A stretch of 35,723 nt of DNA, from assembly GCA_944386195.1 (NCBI GenBank), contig CALXAD010000019.1, forward strand, positions 1-35,723, read 5' to 3'. The position numbers and the translations under genes were made by a program. Source of the DNA: an uncultured Clostridia bacterium (GTDB taxonomy: Bacteria > Bacillota > Clostridia > TANB77 > CAG-508). The notes under the pieces are model-generated. The model was not told the origin of the DNA and searched no databases. It worked only from the letters and a program-made list of their open reading frames with translations. This document shows, one piece after another, positions 1 through 8,447 of this stretch. Every line of letters begins with the position of its first letter. Positions within the stretch are counted from its first letter, which is position 1.

Positions 1-122
1 AGTATTAGAAAGAATAAGTAAAGACCCAAGGGAAAGAGAAAGATATGAAGCCATATTAAAAGCCGAATTCAACCAAAGGATAAGTAACCAAAAGTTCGAA
101 GAAAGAGGAGAAGCTCGTGGAA
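1..122 (+). repeat. Direct repeat, copy 1, between Rpn paralogues
   Basis: Bases 1-122 match 1110-1231 with one difference (G at 30, A at 1139). The match includes synonymous positions and stops abruptly, so it looks like a recent duplication or gene conversion. The repeat may extend left beyond the window. Confidence 0.85.
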
Positions 123-241
123 GAAAACAAAATCAAATAGAAATAGCAAAGAAATTATTACAAAGAAATATGAGTATAGCAGATATAATAGAAATTACAG
201 GATTAACAAAAGAAGAAATAAATAAACTAAAGCAAGAATAA
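2..241 (+). CDS. Rpn/YhgA-family nuclease, C-terminal part (5' end outside the window)
   Basis: This open frame enters from the left edge and gives 79 residues before TAA. It aligns with the last third of the complete gene at 475-1356: the same VLERISKDP start, the same EARG stretch, and the same ending ITGLTKEEINKLK, a small helical tail found in many Rpn/YhgA proteins. The catalytic PD-(D/E)XK half is not in the window, so activity cannot be judged. Bases 1-122 are almost identical to 1110-1231 in the next gene, while the sequence after that is clearly diverged. The family identity rests on that paralogue. Confidence 0.75.
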   Translation, partial: VLERISKDPRERERYEAILKAEFNQRISNQKFEERGEARGRKQNQIEIAKKLLQRNMSIADIIEITGLTKEEINKLKQE

Positions 242-428
242 TTTTGCTTTAGTTTATTATAAAAATAATTATTAATTTATTAAAAATAGATATAATTCAA
301 AAACTAGCCTAGGTTAAATAAATTTAATTCAATTTTGATATTTATAAATATCATTTTATCAAAAGATTTAATTCTAAAAATCTAAAAAAATTCAAGAAAA
401 CTAAAAAATAAAAATTTACCCGGAAGGG

Positions 429-458
429 TTGTATTAACTATGCCTTTTGTGGTAAAAT
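429..458 (+). promoter_or_regulatory. Candidate promoter for the Rpn gene
   Basis: TTGTAT, an 18-base spacer, then TAAAAT preceded by TGTGG (extended -10-like). It ends 16 bases before the ATG. The upstream gap 242-428 is AT-rich and holds no other feature I can support. Confidence 0.35.
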
Positions 459-474
459 GGAAAGGAAGTAATAT

Positions 475-1356
475 ATGACGAAAACAGAAAAATTACCATT
501 AGTAATAGATTATGTATTTAAAAGAGTATTTGCATATGAAGGAAATGAAGATGTATTAGCAGATTTTCTGGAAAGTATATTAAATATAGAAATAAAGAAA
601 CTAAAAGTAAAAAATCCAGAAATGATGAAAAACAGTAGAGAAGAAAAACTAGGAGTACTAGATATAAAAGTAGAAACAAATGATAATATGATAATAGATT
701 TAGAAATGCAAATAGAAGATGAAGAAAATATAGAAGAAAGAGAAGCAACATATATGGGAAAACTATTATCAGAACAATTAGAAGTAGGAGACGAATATAA
801 AAAATTAAAGAAATCAGTAGTAATATTTATAACAAATTTTAATAAATATGAAACAAATACATATCATAATATAGCGAAAATGAGATTTGAAAAAATAAAT
901 CAAGATGAATATGTAGATATGGGATATAAAGAAGAAGAACAAATAGGGAATAAATATATAGAATTCCATGTAATAGAATTACCAAAATTTATAAAGAAGA
1001 ATCCAGGAGTAGAAAAAAGACTAGAACAATGGTTATGGTTAATAGTAGGAAGAAAGGAAAAGGTGGAAATGGCAGTGAAAGAGAATAAAAAAGTAAAGAA
1101 AGCAGATAAAGTATTAGAAAGAATAAGTAAAGACCCAAAGGAAAGAGAAAGATATGAAGCCATATTAAAAGCCGAATTCAACCAAAGGATAAGTAACCAA
1201 AAGTTCGAAGAAAGAGGAGAAGCTCGTGGAAAAGTTTTAGGAGAGAGAAATAAACAAATAGAAATAGCAAAGAAAATGTTAAATAAAAATAAACCTATAG
1301 AAGAAATAATGGAATTTACAGGATTAACAGAAGAAGAAATTAATAAACTAAAATGA
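475..1356 (+). CDS. Rpn/YhgA-family PD-(D/E)XK nuclease
   Basis: 293 residues, close to the family's usual length. The N-terminal half carries the Rpn nuclease signature: FKRVF near residue 15, Asp63 in GVLDIKV, then Glu77-x-Gln79 in DLEMQ, giving the D...ExQ active site. The C-terminal third is charged, ends in TGLTEEEINKLK, and shares a 122-bp block with the upstream paralogue. Start chosen at 475 because AAGGAAG lies 6 bases upstream. Rpn proteins are known as DNA endonucleases that promote RecA-independent recombination, and E. coli members have been reported to act in phage defence with an antitoxin made from an internal start. Here Met199 (1069) is preceded by AGGTGG but only 2 bases away, so an internal start is possible but weak. 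Called a transposase in older annotations; no transposon ends are visible. Confidence 0.85.
   Translation: MTKTEKLPLVIDYVFKRVFAYEGNEDVLADFLESILNIEIKKLKVKNPEMMKNSREEKLGVLDIKVETNDNMIIDLEMQIEDEENIEEREATYMGKLLSEQLEVGDEYKKLKKSVVIFITNFNKYETNTYHNIAKMRFEKINQDEYVDMGYKEEEQIGNKYIEFHVIELPKFIKKNPGVEKRLEQWLWLIVGRKEKVEMAVKENKKVKKADKVLERISKDPKERERYEAILKAEFNQRISNQKFEERGEARGKVLGERNKQIEIAKKMLNKNKPIEEIMEFTGLTEEEINKLK
1110..1231 (+). repeat. Direct repeat, copy 2, between Rpn paralogues
   Basis: Second copy of the 122-bp block, coding for roughly residues 213-252 of the complete Rpn gene. Downstream the two genes still align as protein but differ at many bases. Confidence 0.85.
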
Positions 1357-1401
1357 AAATAATTTAAATAGTATTTCTAAAATGATTTTTTTAATATATA
1401 T

Positions 1402-1456
1402 AAAAATGACTCTTATTTTGTTAATTTGTAAGAATTTAACTAAAAGAGTCATTTTT
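1402..1456 (+). terminator. Terminator-like hairpin after the Rpn gene
   Basis: Perfect 13-bp arms (1402-1414 and 1444-1456) starting with an A-run and ending with a T-run, with a long 29-base loop that contains a further GTTAA/TTAAC pairing. Stem is GC-poor; could work in both directions. Confidence 0.55.
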
Positions 1457-1481
1457 AAATTCTTAAATTTTTATAAAAAAC

Positions 1482-1510
1482 TTGTAAATAAAAATATTAA
1501 ATAGTATAAT
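1482..1510 (+). promoter_or_regulatory. Promoter for the Lys-rich membrane protein / LCP genes
   Basis: TTGTAA, 17-base spacer, TATAAT; 42 bases before the ATG at 1553, leaving room for the AAGGAGAG ribosome binding site. Confidence 0.65.
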
Positions 1511-1552
1511 TATTAAGAAAATAAAAAACGAAAATATTAAGGAGAGTTTTAT

Positions 1553-2371
1553 ATGGAAGAAAAGAAAAATGTTCAAAATAATAATGTAAAAGAGAAGAAA
1601 GAGAAGAAAGAGAAGAAAGAGAAGAAAGAAAAAAATGTAAAAACTAAAAAAAGTAAAAAGAAAATAATTATAGCTGTTATTATAGTAGTTGTTATATTAG
1701 CATTAATTGCTGCCTTTATTTTATATCATTATAGCCAATTAAGAACTTTAACTGATGAGATAAATAAAGTATCAAGTATAGAGTTTGTAAATGAAGATGG
1801 AAGTATAAAACAAGATGCTTCTATAGATATGAATATTAAAACTAAAGGAAAATATGCAATAGTTGAAAAAACATTAAAAGATTATATGAATGATACAATA
1901 AAAGTTGCAAAAGAGTCAGAAGATGTAGAACAAGCTATTAATGATTTAATGTTAATTAGTTCTATAGATAAAATTGCTTATGATGCACCAGATTTTACAG
2001 AGACAAAGCAAAAAATTTCTGATGCTAAACAAAAAATTTTAGATTATTTTAATAAATTAAAAGAAAAATCAAATAAAGAAAATTTATTAAATGCAATTAA
2101 TGATAAAGATGTAGGAAATTATTATAAAGAATTGTATAAAACATTAGCTCTTGATGAAGAATCAGAACAAAGCTTAGATTCAGCATTAACTGAATTAGAG
2201 TCACAAGAAGGAGCTATTGAAAGCGTTTTTGATTATTTTAGTAATATGATTAATTTCTTAAGTGATAATAAGAATGTTTGGAAAATAGAAGATGGACAAT
2301 TATTATTTTATGACCAAGAAAAATTAAATGAATATAATTCACTTATTTTAAATATGCCACAAATAGACTAA
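1553..2371 (+). CDS. Membrane-anchored protein with Lys-rich cytoplasmic tail, unknown function
   Basis: 272 residues. The first ~38 are a highly charged tail built from EKK repeats (four perfect 9-bp units at 1592-1627). A single strong transmembrane helix follows (about residues 39-60, IIIAVIIVVVILALIAAFIL), and then a ~210-residue outer domain rich in Lys, Glu and Asp with predicted helices and no Cys. By the positive-inside rule the tail should be cytoplasmic. It is only 16 bases from the LCP ligase gene, with which it shares a promoter, so a cell-envelope role is an inference. I do not recognise the outer domain. Confidence 0.75.
   Translation: MEEKKNVQNNNVKEKKEKKEKKEKKEKNVKTKKSKKKIIIAVIIVVVILALIAAFILYHYSQLRTLTDEINKVSSIEFVNEDGSIKQDASIDMNIKTKGKYAIVEKTLKDYMNDTIKVAKESEDVEQAINDLMLISSIDKIAYDAPDFTETKQKISDAKQKILDYFNKLKEKSNKENLLNAINDKDVGNYYKELYKTLALDEESEQSLDSALTELESQEGAIESVFDYFSNMINFLSDNKNVWKIEDGQLLFYDQEKLNEYNSLILNMPQID
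1592..1627 (+). repeat. Tandem repeat, four 9-bp units (GAGAAGAAA)
   Basis: Four identical units in frame, each coding Glu-Lys-Lys. Unit length is a multiple of three, so copy-number changes would alter tail length without shifting the frame. Confidence 0.9.
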
Positions 2372-2387
2372 AAATAGGAGGAAAAAA

Positions 2388-3398
2388 ATGTCAAGAAGAG
2401 AGAAAGAAACAGAAACAAAGAAAAAGGGAAGAAAATTAAAAGCATTTGGAATTGCAGTTTTAGTTTTGCTAATTATTTTAGCTATTATAGTTGGAGGAAC
2501 ATTCTGGTTTATTAGTAGTAAACTAGGAAAAATACAACAAGTAGATTTGAATGAAGATGATTTAGAAGTATCTACACAAGCAGCTGAGAATTTAGCTAAT
2601 TTTAGAAATATTGCGATATTTGGAATAGATTCAAGAGAAGATACATATTCAAAAGGAAATAGAAGTGACTGTATTATTATTGCAAGTTTAAATAATACAA
2701 CTAAAGAAGTGAAATTAATATCTGTATATCGTGATACATATGTTCAAATAGAAGGACATGGACTAGATAAAATAACACATGCTTATTCATACGGAGAAGC
2801 TCCACTTGCTATTAAAACTTTAAATACTAATCTAGATTTAAATATTACAGAATTTGTTACAGTTAATTTTGATGCAGTCAAAGAGATTATAGATAATATT
2901 GGTGGAATTAGTATGAGCATTACTTCAGAAGAAGTATCACATATTCCAGGAATATCAAAAGCTGGAACTTATAACTTGACAGGAGAACAAGCTTTAGCAT
3001 ATGCAAGAATTCGTCATGCATCAGGTGGAGATTATAAAAGAACAGAAAGAATGAGAGATGTTTTAACTGCTGTTGCAAATAAAGTAAAAACTTTTAATAT
3101 TAGTCAATTAAATAAATTTGTTGATTTTGTATTACCAAAAATTTATACAAATATAACAGCATCAGATATATTTAGTTTAATGCCAAGTGCTACAAGTTTT
3201 AAAATAACAGATAGTATTGGTTGGCCATATGAAACAAAAGGAATTACTTTAGATAGATGGTATGGTGTTCCTATTACATTGGAAAGCAATGTTACAAGAT
3301 TACATCAAGAAGTGTTTGGAGAAAGTGATTATACTCCTTCAGATACTGTAAAACAAATAAGCAACAGTATTGTTCAAAAAACAGGGTATAGCGAATAA
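2388..3398 (+). CDS. LCP (LytR-CpsA-Psr) family glycopolymer ligase
   Basis: 336 residues: basic N-terminus, one membrane helix (about 20-42), then the LCP catalytic domain outside the cell. Family landmarks are visible: NIAIFGIDSR with Asp81, NRSDCII (Arg92, Asp94), ISVYRDTYV (Arg115, Asp116), HAYSYGE, VNFDAVKEIIDNIGGI, and LTGEQALAYARIRH followed by RTERMRDVL. These residues bind Mg2+ and the polyprenyl pyrophosphate. LCP enzymes transfer finished polymers from undecaprenyl pyrophosphate to peptidoglycan (teichoic acid or capsule attachment), which fits the polysaccharide operon just downstream. GGAGG ribosome site 8 bases before ATG. Confidence 0.93.
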   Translation: MSRREKETETKKKGRKLKAFGIAVLVLLIILAIIVGGTFWFISSKLGKIQQVDLNEDDLEVSTQAAENLANFRNIAIFGIDSREDTYSKGNRSDCIIIASLNNTTKEVKLISVYRDTYVQIEGHGLDKITHAYSYGEAPLAIKTLNTNLDLNITEFVTVNFDAVKEIIDNIGGISMSITSEEVSHIPGISKAGTYNLTGEQALAYARIRHASGGDYKRTERMRDVLTAVANKVKTFNISQLNKFVDFVLPKIYTNITASDIFSLMPSATSFKITDSIGWPYETKGITLDRWYGVPITLESNVTRLHQEVFGESDYTPSDTVKQISNSIVQKTGYSE

Positions 3399-3409
3399 GG
3401 AAAGAAAAG

Positions 3410-3923
3410 ATGAGAATTAATATATTAAGAGCAATATTAATAGTATTGTTGTTAGGGACATTTAGCATTATATTTGGTTTTTCTAGCCAAAATTCTAAAG
3501 AGTCAAGTGGTATTAGTAGAAAGGTGACAATTTTTCTAACTCAAAATATAAAATATATACAAGAAAAAAATGATATTGAAAAAGAAGAAATACTTTCTAG
3601 AATTGAAAGTATAGTAAGAAAAATTGCACATTTTTCTATATATACTATAGTGCGGTATATTACTTATGGGATTTTTTGAGACTTATAATTTAAAAGAAAT
3701 AGATAAATTAGGGTATAGTCTGATTATTGGTGTTATTTATGCATCTTCTGATGAAATTCACCAAAGTTTTACACCAGGTAGAGGTCCTCTTTTAACAGAT
3801 GTTATTATTGATACTATGGGAATTTTACTTGGAATATTACTTATTATGTTAGTTTTAAAATTATATAAAATAATGCAAAATGGAAAAGAAAATCGACAAA
3901 ACACTACAAAATGTAACAATTAG
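3410..3923 (+). CDS. VanZ-like membrane protein, frame interrupted by +1 shift at CGG (3653-3655)
   Basis: The first frame (3410-3679) gives the N-terminal helix, FGFSSQNSKESSG and KIAHFSIYTIV, all typical of VanZ. It then hits CGG and runs into nonsense, stopping at 3679. Skipping one base (C at 3653) continues GILLMGFF and then YASSDEIHQSFTPGRG, DVIIDTMGILLG and a last membrane helix, ending at 3923. The joined product would be about 170 residues, the normal VanZ length, with four membrane segments and the conserved HF, DEIHQ and PGR motifs. Nothing else in it is damaged. Either CGG is bypassed by the ribosome, or one base was inserted in the DNA or in the assembly. VanZ proteins are linked to glycopeptide and lipoglycopeptide tolerance, but the molecular role is not settled. 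It lies 11 bases after the LCP gene. Confidence 0.8.
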
Positions 3924-3948
3924 ACTTTAAAATGTAATAAATAAAAAA

Positions 3949-3954
3949 TATAAT
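3949..3954 (+). promoter_or_regulatory. Possible -10 box before the regulator remnant
   Basis: TATAAT at 3949-3954; the -35 at 17 bases upstream would be TTTAAA, a weak match. Probably the old promoter of the regulator/kinase pair. Confidence 0.3.
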
Positions 3955-3985
3955 ACTCTCCATATATGTTAGAATATAGAAAATA

Positions 3986-4570
3986 ATGGTAGACTATGTG
4001 GAAAATTTAATAAAAAAATATGTGACAAAAAATATAAAAATAGGAAAGACAAATGGTATTACAATTGCAGAAAAGATGCAAAAAAGTAATCCTAATTTAA
4101 GAGTAATTTTTATGACAGCATATACTGAATATTCTGAAGAAATTTTTAGAGTAATCCCAACATATTTACTATTAAAACCAATTCAAAGAAGAAAAGTTTA
4201 AAGAGGCTTTAGAAAAAGCTTTAGAGTATAAAGAAAATGATAAAAATCTTATAAGGACTTTTGTATAAAAGGAAAGATATTTAATATTAAAATAGATAAT
4301 ATTAAATATATAGAAAGTAATAGAAGAGTTGCAACAATACATGAAAAAGATATTGATAGATGCGTTTATGCTAAATTAAGTGACTTAGAAAAAACTTTAC
4401 CTGAATATTTCGTAAGGTGCCATCAAAGTTATATAGTTAATTTAGAAGAAGCAAGAGAATTAAATTCTCATGAGTTTGCGTTAAATACAGGAGAAAAAAT
4501 TCCAGTAAGTCAAACAAAATACAATAAATCAAAACAGTCGTTTATAAAATATCTTGGGGATATTAGATGA
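3986..4570 (+). pseudogene. LytTR-type response regulator (AgrA-like), degraded
   Basis: The remains of a two-domain regulator. The receiver part starts late (VDYVENLIKKY). It then jumps directly to KIGKTNGITIAEK, so the stretch holding the phospho-acceptor Asp is deleted. It continues through VIFMTAYTEYSEEIF to PTYLLLKPI. Just after this the frame shifts (near 4178-4190) into EEKFKEALEKALEYKEN, and near 4250-4262 it shifts back. The LytTR DNA-binding domain then reads cleanly (KGKIFNIKIDNIKYIES, YFVRCHQSYIVNL, IPVSQTKYNKS) to TGA at 4568-4570. Loss of the N-terminus, an internal deletion and two shifts not at CGG codons mean this is real decay. The intact kinase gene overlaps its stop. Confidence 0.85.
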
Positions 4571-5364
4571 TAACATATATATTTGAAATTATAGTTTTTT
4601 TATTTTGTTATTTAATTATTTTTAGATTAAATGATTTTAAACTTTTAAGGATTGTGGCGATTTTTATAAATACTTGTTTGATATTGGAAATTATAAATAA
4701 AATAAGATATAAATTACAAGAAAAAAGAAATATGAAAATTGCTGAAGAAAAAGAAAAAATACTTTATAAGTATTATAAAGTGGCAAAGGAAAATAATGAA
4801 AATGCTAGTATGATAAAACATGATTTAAAAAATCAAATACAAATAGCTTATGCAATGAGAAATAAAAATGATAATTTTGTGAATATATTAGAAGACATAG
4901 ATGCTGAACTTGATAAAGTTAATACTAATATATATTCTAAAAATGAAATATTAAATACAGTTCTTCTATTAAAGAAAATAGAGGCTAAAAAATTCGATAT
5001 TAATATGGTTTATAAAATTGATAAAAGTATTTCATTAGATAGTATGAAAGATAGTGATGTATGTAAGCTTTTTTCTAATTTATTAGATAATAGTATAGAA
5101 GCAAGCAAGAAAACTGATGATAAAAAAATATTGTTAAAGTTATGTAAAAGAAATGATTATATAGTTTTAATTTGTGAAAATACATATAAAGAGGAATTAA
5201 GGAAAAATATATTGGGATTTTTAACTACAAAGGAAAATAAAAAGGAACATGGTTATGGTATTAAAATCATTAAGAGTATTTCAGATAAATATAGCGGAGA
5301 GATGAATATACAGGCGAAAAATGGAAGTTTTAAAGTTATTATGGTTTTTTATATAAAAAAATGA
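4567..5364 (+). CDS. GHKL sensor histidine kinase (AgrC-like), partner regulator decayed
   Basis: 265 residues: two hydrophobic N-terminal segments (about 1-20 and 26-45) and a charged coiled linker. The H-box follows (SMIKHDLKNQ, His85), then the ATPase domain with the N-box SNLLDNSIEAS (Asn171/Asn175) and the glycine-rich HGYGIKIIKS (about 228-237). That combination is typical of AgrC/ComD-type peptide-pheromone kinases, although those usually have five to seven membrane segments, so the sensor part here is short. The ATG overlaps the TGA of the regulator remnant (ATGA), as in translationally coupled pairs. The kinase frame is open but has lost its neighbouring receiver; it may be decaying or may work with another regulator. 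Confidence 0.85.
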   Translation: MITYIFEIIVFLFCYLIIFRLNDFKLLRIVAIFINTCLILEIINKIRYKLQEKRNMKIAEEKEKILYKYYKVAKENNENASMIKHDLKNQIQIAYAMRNKNDNFVNILEDIDAELDKVNTNIYSKNEILNTVLLLKKIEAKKFDINMVYKIDKSISLDSMKDSDVCKLFSNLLDNSIEASKKTDDKKILLKLCKRNDYIVLICENTYKEELRKNILGFLTTKENKKEHGYGIKIIKSISDKYSGEMNIQAKNGSFKVIMVFYIKK

Positions 5365-5373
5365 AATAAAATA

Positions 5374-5402
5374 TTGAAAAATATATAAAATAATAATATA
5401 AT
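5374..5402 (+). promoter_or_regulatory. Promoter of the polysaccharide operon
   Basis: TTGAAA, 17-base spacer, TATAAT, about 30 bases before the first gene, with an AGAGGGG ribosome site between. No other clear promoter or terminator is seen until about 20.94 kb, so this may drive the whole 15-kb operon. Confidence 0.6.
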
Positions 5403-5433
5403 ATTAATGGAAATTTAAAGAGGGGAAGCAAAA

Positions 5434-7289
5434 ATGATGAAACTAATACAAAAACATCGAAATATAGTTTTAAGACTTATGGATTTTATTATAATTGTTG
5501 TTAGTTATTATTTAGCAACTATTATAATTGGAAATAGTTTAGTATTAACTCCAGATATGAATAGAAGAGTTCTTCACAGTATTATAATTGCTGTGGTTGT
5601 TTATGGTGTAATTTTACAAATATTTAGAACATATAAAAATATCACAAGGTACGAAAATGGAAATGATTATCTTATCTATGTTTTAGCGTGCTTAATTTCT
5701 TGTACCATTATGATATTTTTTAATGTTGTGCCAATTATAGATATTGTAGACGAGAGAATAAATTTAATAGCTTCACTTATTATTGTAACTACATTAATTG
5801 GTTATAGAGTATTTTTAAGAATGATTTTGACTGAAAGTTATAAAAAAGATGATGAAAAAGTTAAAAATAGAAAGAATATATTAATTATAGGTGCAGGTGA
5901 AGCAGCTAAAATTTTAATCTCAACTATTAAAAATAGCATGAAAGATTCATATCATATTGTTGGTTTAATAGATGATAATACAAATAAGGTTAATTATGCT
6001 ATTTCTGGAAATAGGATACTTCGGTACTAGATATGATATACCAAGAATATGCAAAGATTATAATGTAGAAGGTATATTTTTTACTATTTCTAACATTTCT
6101 AATGAAGATAGAAGAAGTATATTAGAGATTTGCCAAGAAACAGGATGCAAAGTAAGAATTCTTCCTGGTACTAAAGAGCTTATTAAGGATAAGCCAATTA
6201 TGCAAAGTTTTAGAGATGTTGAAATAGAAGATTTACTTCGGAAGAGACCCAATAAAATTAGATAATAAAAATATTTCTAAATTAATTGAAAATAAAGTTG
6301 TCTTAGTAACTGGTGGAGGAGGTTCTATTGGTTCAGAACTATGTAGACAAATAATGAGATTTAATCCTAAAACATTAGTTATAGTAGACATTTATGAAAA
6401 TAATTTATATGATATAGAACAAGAGTTAAAATATAATTATCCTAATGGGGATATAAGAGCAATTGTTGCTAGTGTAAGAGAAAAGAAACGTTTAAATGAA
6501 ATATTTGATGAGTTTAAACCATATTTAGTATTCCATGCAGCAGCTCATAAACATGTTCCTTTAATGGAAACTAGCCCATTAGAAGCCATAAAAAATAATG
6601 TATTCGGTACTTTTAATACTGTTAATTGTGCTGATGAATATGGTGTTAAAAGATTTATTTTAATTTCAACAGATAAGGCAGTTAACCCAACTAATATAAT
6701 GGGAGCTACAAAACGTTTATGTGAAATGATTATACAGGCAAAAAATAAAATAAGTAAGACTGAATATGCAGCAGTTCGTTTTGGTAATGTTTTAGGAAGT
6801 AATGGTTCTGTTGTCCCATTATTTAAGAAACAAATTGCTCATGGTGGACCTGTTACTGTAACTCATAAAGAAATTACTAGATTTTTTATGACTATACCAG
6901 AGGCTGTTTCTTTAGTTTTACAAGCTATGTCTTATGCTAAAGGTGGAGAGATATTTGTTTTAGATATGGGAGAGCCTGTTAAGATTTATGATATGGCTGT
7001 TAAGTTAATTAAGCTTTCTGGTTTAGAACCAGGTGTTGATATTCAAATTAAAGTAACTGGTTTAAGACCTGGTGAAAAGCTTTATGAAGAATTACTTATG
7101 GCAGAAGAGGGCTTAACTCAAACTAAGCATGATAAAATCCATATTGCTAAGCCTATGAATATTAATATGGATATGGTTAATGAAAAACTAGATAAGTTAC
7201 GTAGTTTATTAGAAGATTGTAATAATGAACAGAAAGATGAAATTAAAGAGGTTATAAAAGAGGTTGTACCTACTTATAAAGGAAAATAG
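5434..7289 (+). CDS. PglF/EpsC/CapD-like UDP-GlcNAc 4,6-dehydratase, interrupted by two +1 shifts at CTT-CGG
   Basis: Read through, the product is about 617 residues, the usual length. It has four N-terminal membrane helices (first ~130 residues), a first Rossmann domain (NILIIGAGEAAK), then the dehydratase domain VVLVTGGGGSIGSELCRQ, STDKAVNPTNIMGATKR and LRPGEKLYEELL. The active site has MGATK rather than Tyr-x-x-x-Lys, as in membrane-bound PglF/WbpM/CapD enzymes. The frame breaks at CGG 6022-6024, where skipping C restores ILGTRYDIP. It breaks again at CGG 6239-6241, where skipping C restores DLLGRDPIKLD. Both restored glycines belong to conserved family motifs. The enzyme makes UDP-4-keto-6-deoxy-GlcNAc, the first step to diacetylbacillosamine, and the next three genes are the following steps, so loss of this gene would disable the pathway. 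Alternatives are pseudogene or assembly error. Confidence 0.85.
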
Positions 7290-7304
7290 AAAGAAGGATT
7301 TAAA

Positions 7305-8432
7305 ATGAGTAAAAGAATATATTTAGCATCACCACATATGTCAAAAGAAGGATATGAACAAAAATATGTAAAGGAAGCATTTGATACAAACTGGATAGCT
7401 CCTTTAGGTGAGAATGTAAATAAATTTGAAGAAGAACTTGCCAATTATGTTGGAGCAAAATATGCAGCTGCTTTATCTGCGGGAACAGCAGCCATACATA
7501 TGGCTTTTAAAGCTTTAGATGTAAAAAAAGGAGATATTGTATTTTGTTCTGATTTAACTTTTTCAGCAACAGCAAATCCAATAATATACCAAAATGCAAC
7601 TCCAGTTTTTATTGATAGTGAGAAAGAAACATGGAATATGGACCCAAAGGCATTAGAGAAGGCTTTTGAAAAATACCCAAATCCAAAAGCTGTAATTGTT
7701 GTTCATTTATATGGTGTACCAGCTAAAATTGATGAAATAAAAGAAATTTGTGACAAACATAATGTACCTTTAGTAGAAGATGCAGCAGAAAGTTTAGGCG
7801 CAACATATAAAGGAAAACAAACTGGTACATTTGGAAAATATGGTATTTATTCTTTTAATGGAAATAAAATTATTACAACTAGTGGTGGTGGAATGCTTAT
7901 TTCAGATGATGAAGAAAGAATAGCTAAAGTAAGATTTTGGTCTACTCAGAGCAGAGAAAAAGCACGTCACTATGAACATAAAGAAATAGGTTATAATTAT
8001 AGAATGAGCAATATCGTTGCTGGTATTGGTAGAGGACAATTAAAAGTTTTAGATGAGAGATTAGCTCAAAAGAAACATATATATGATACATATAAAGAAG
8101 GTTTGAAAGATATTTCTGATATAGAAATGGCACCAGTACCAAAGGATTCTAAACCTAATTTTTGGCTTTCTGTTTTAACATTAAAAGAAAATTCTAAAGT
8201 AAAACCTATAGATATTATGGAAGCTTTAGAAAAAGAAAATATAGAAACAAGACCTGTATGGAAACCAATGCATATGCAACCAGTGTTTAAAGATTATGAT
8301 TTTATAAAAGTAGAAGGAGAACCTGTTTCAACTGAACTTTTTGAAAATGGTGTATGCCTTCCTTCTGATACTAAGATGTCAGATGTAGAACAAAATAGAG
8401 TTATTGAAATAATTAAAAATTTATGGAAATAA
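7305..8432 (+). CDS. DegT/DnrJ/EryC1 sugar aminotransferase (PglE/EpsN-like)
   Basis: 375 residues, full length for the family. PLP-enzyme landmarks: SAGTAAIHMAF (phosphate binding, about 58-68), VEDAAES with Asp159, and the Schiff-base lysine Lys188 in SFNGNKIITTSGGG. The neighbours on both sides (4,6-dehydratase before, sugar-phosphate transferase and PglD-like acetyltransferase after) suggest it aminates UDP-4-keto-6-deoxy-GlcNAc at C4, the PglE/EpsN step. Start fixed by GAAGGA 8 bases before ATG; only 15 bases separate it from the dehydratase stop. Confidence 0.92.
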   Translation: MSKRIYLASPHMSKEGYEQKYVKEAFDTNWIAPLGENVNKFEEELANYVGAKYAAALSAGTAAIHMAFKALDVKKGDIVFCSDLTFSATANPIIYQNATPVFIDSEKETWNMDPKALEKAFEKYPNPKAVIVVHLYGVPAKIDEIKEICDKHNVPLVEDAAESLGATYKGKQTGTFGKYGIYSFNGNKIITTSGGGMLISDDEERIAKVRFWSTQSREKARHYEHKEIGYNYRMSNIVAGIGRGQLKVLDERLAQKKHIYDTYKEGLKDISDIEMAPVPKDSKPNFWLSVLTLKENSKVKPIDIMEALEKENIETRPVWKPMHMQPVFKDYDFIKVEGEPVSTELFENGVCLPSDTKMSDVEQNRVIEIIKNLWK

Positions 8433-8447
8433 TGAAAGGTAATAACT

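Noticed and set aside
4178..4262. The response-regulator frame shifts as further cases of CGG bypass.
   Set aside because: Neither shift is at a CGG codon, and the gene also has an internal deletion and a lost N-terminus, so it is ordinary decay.
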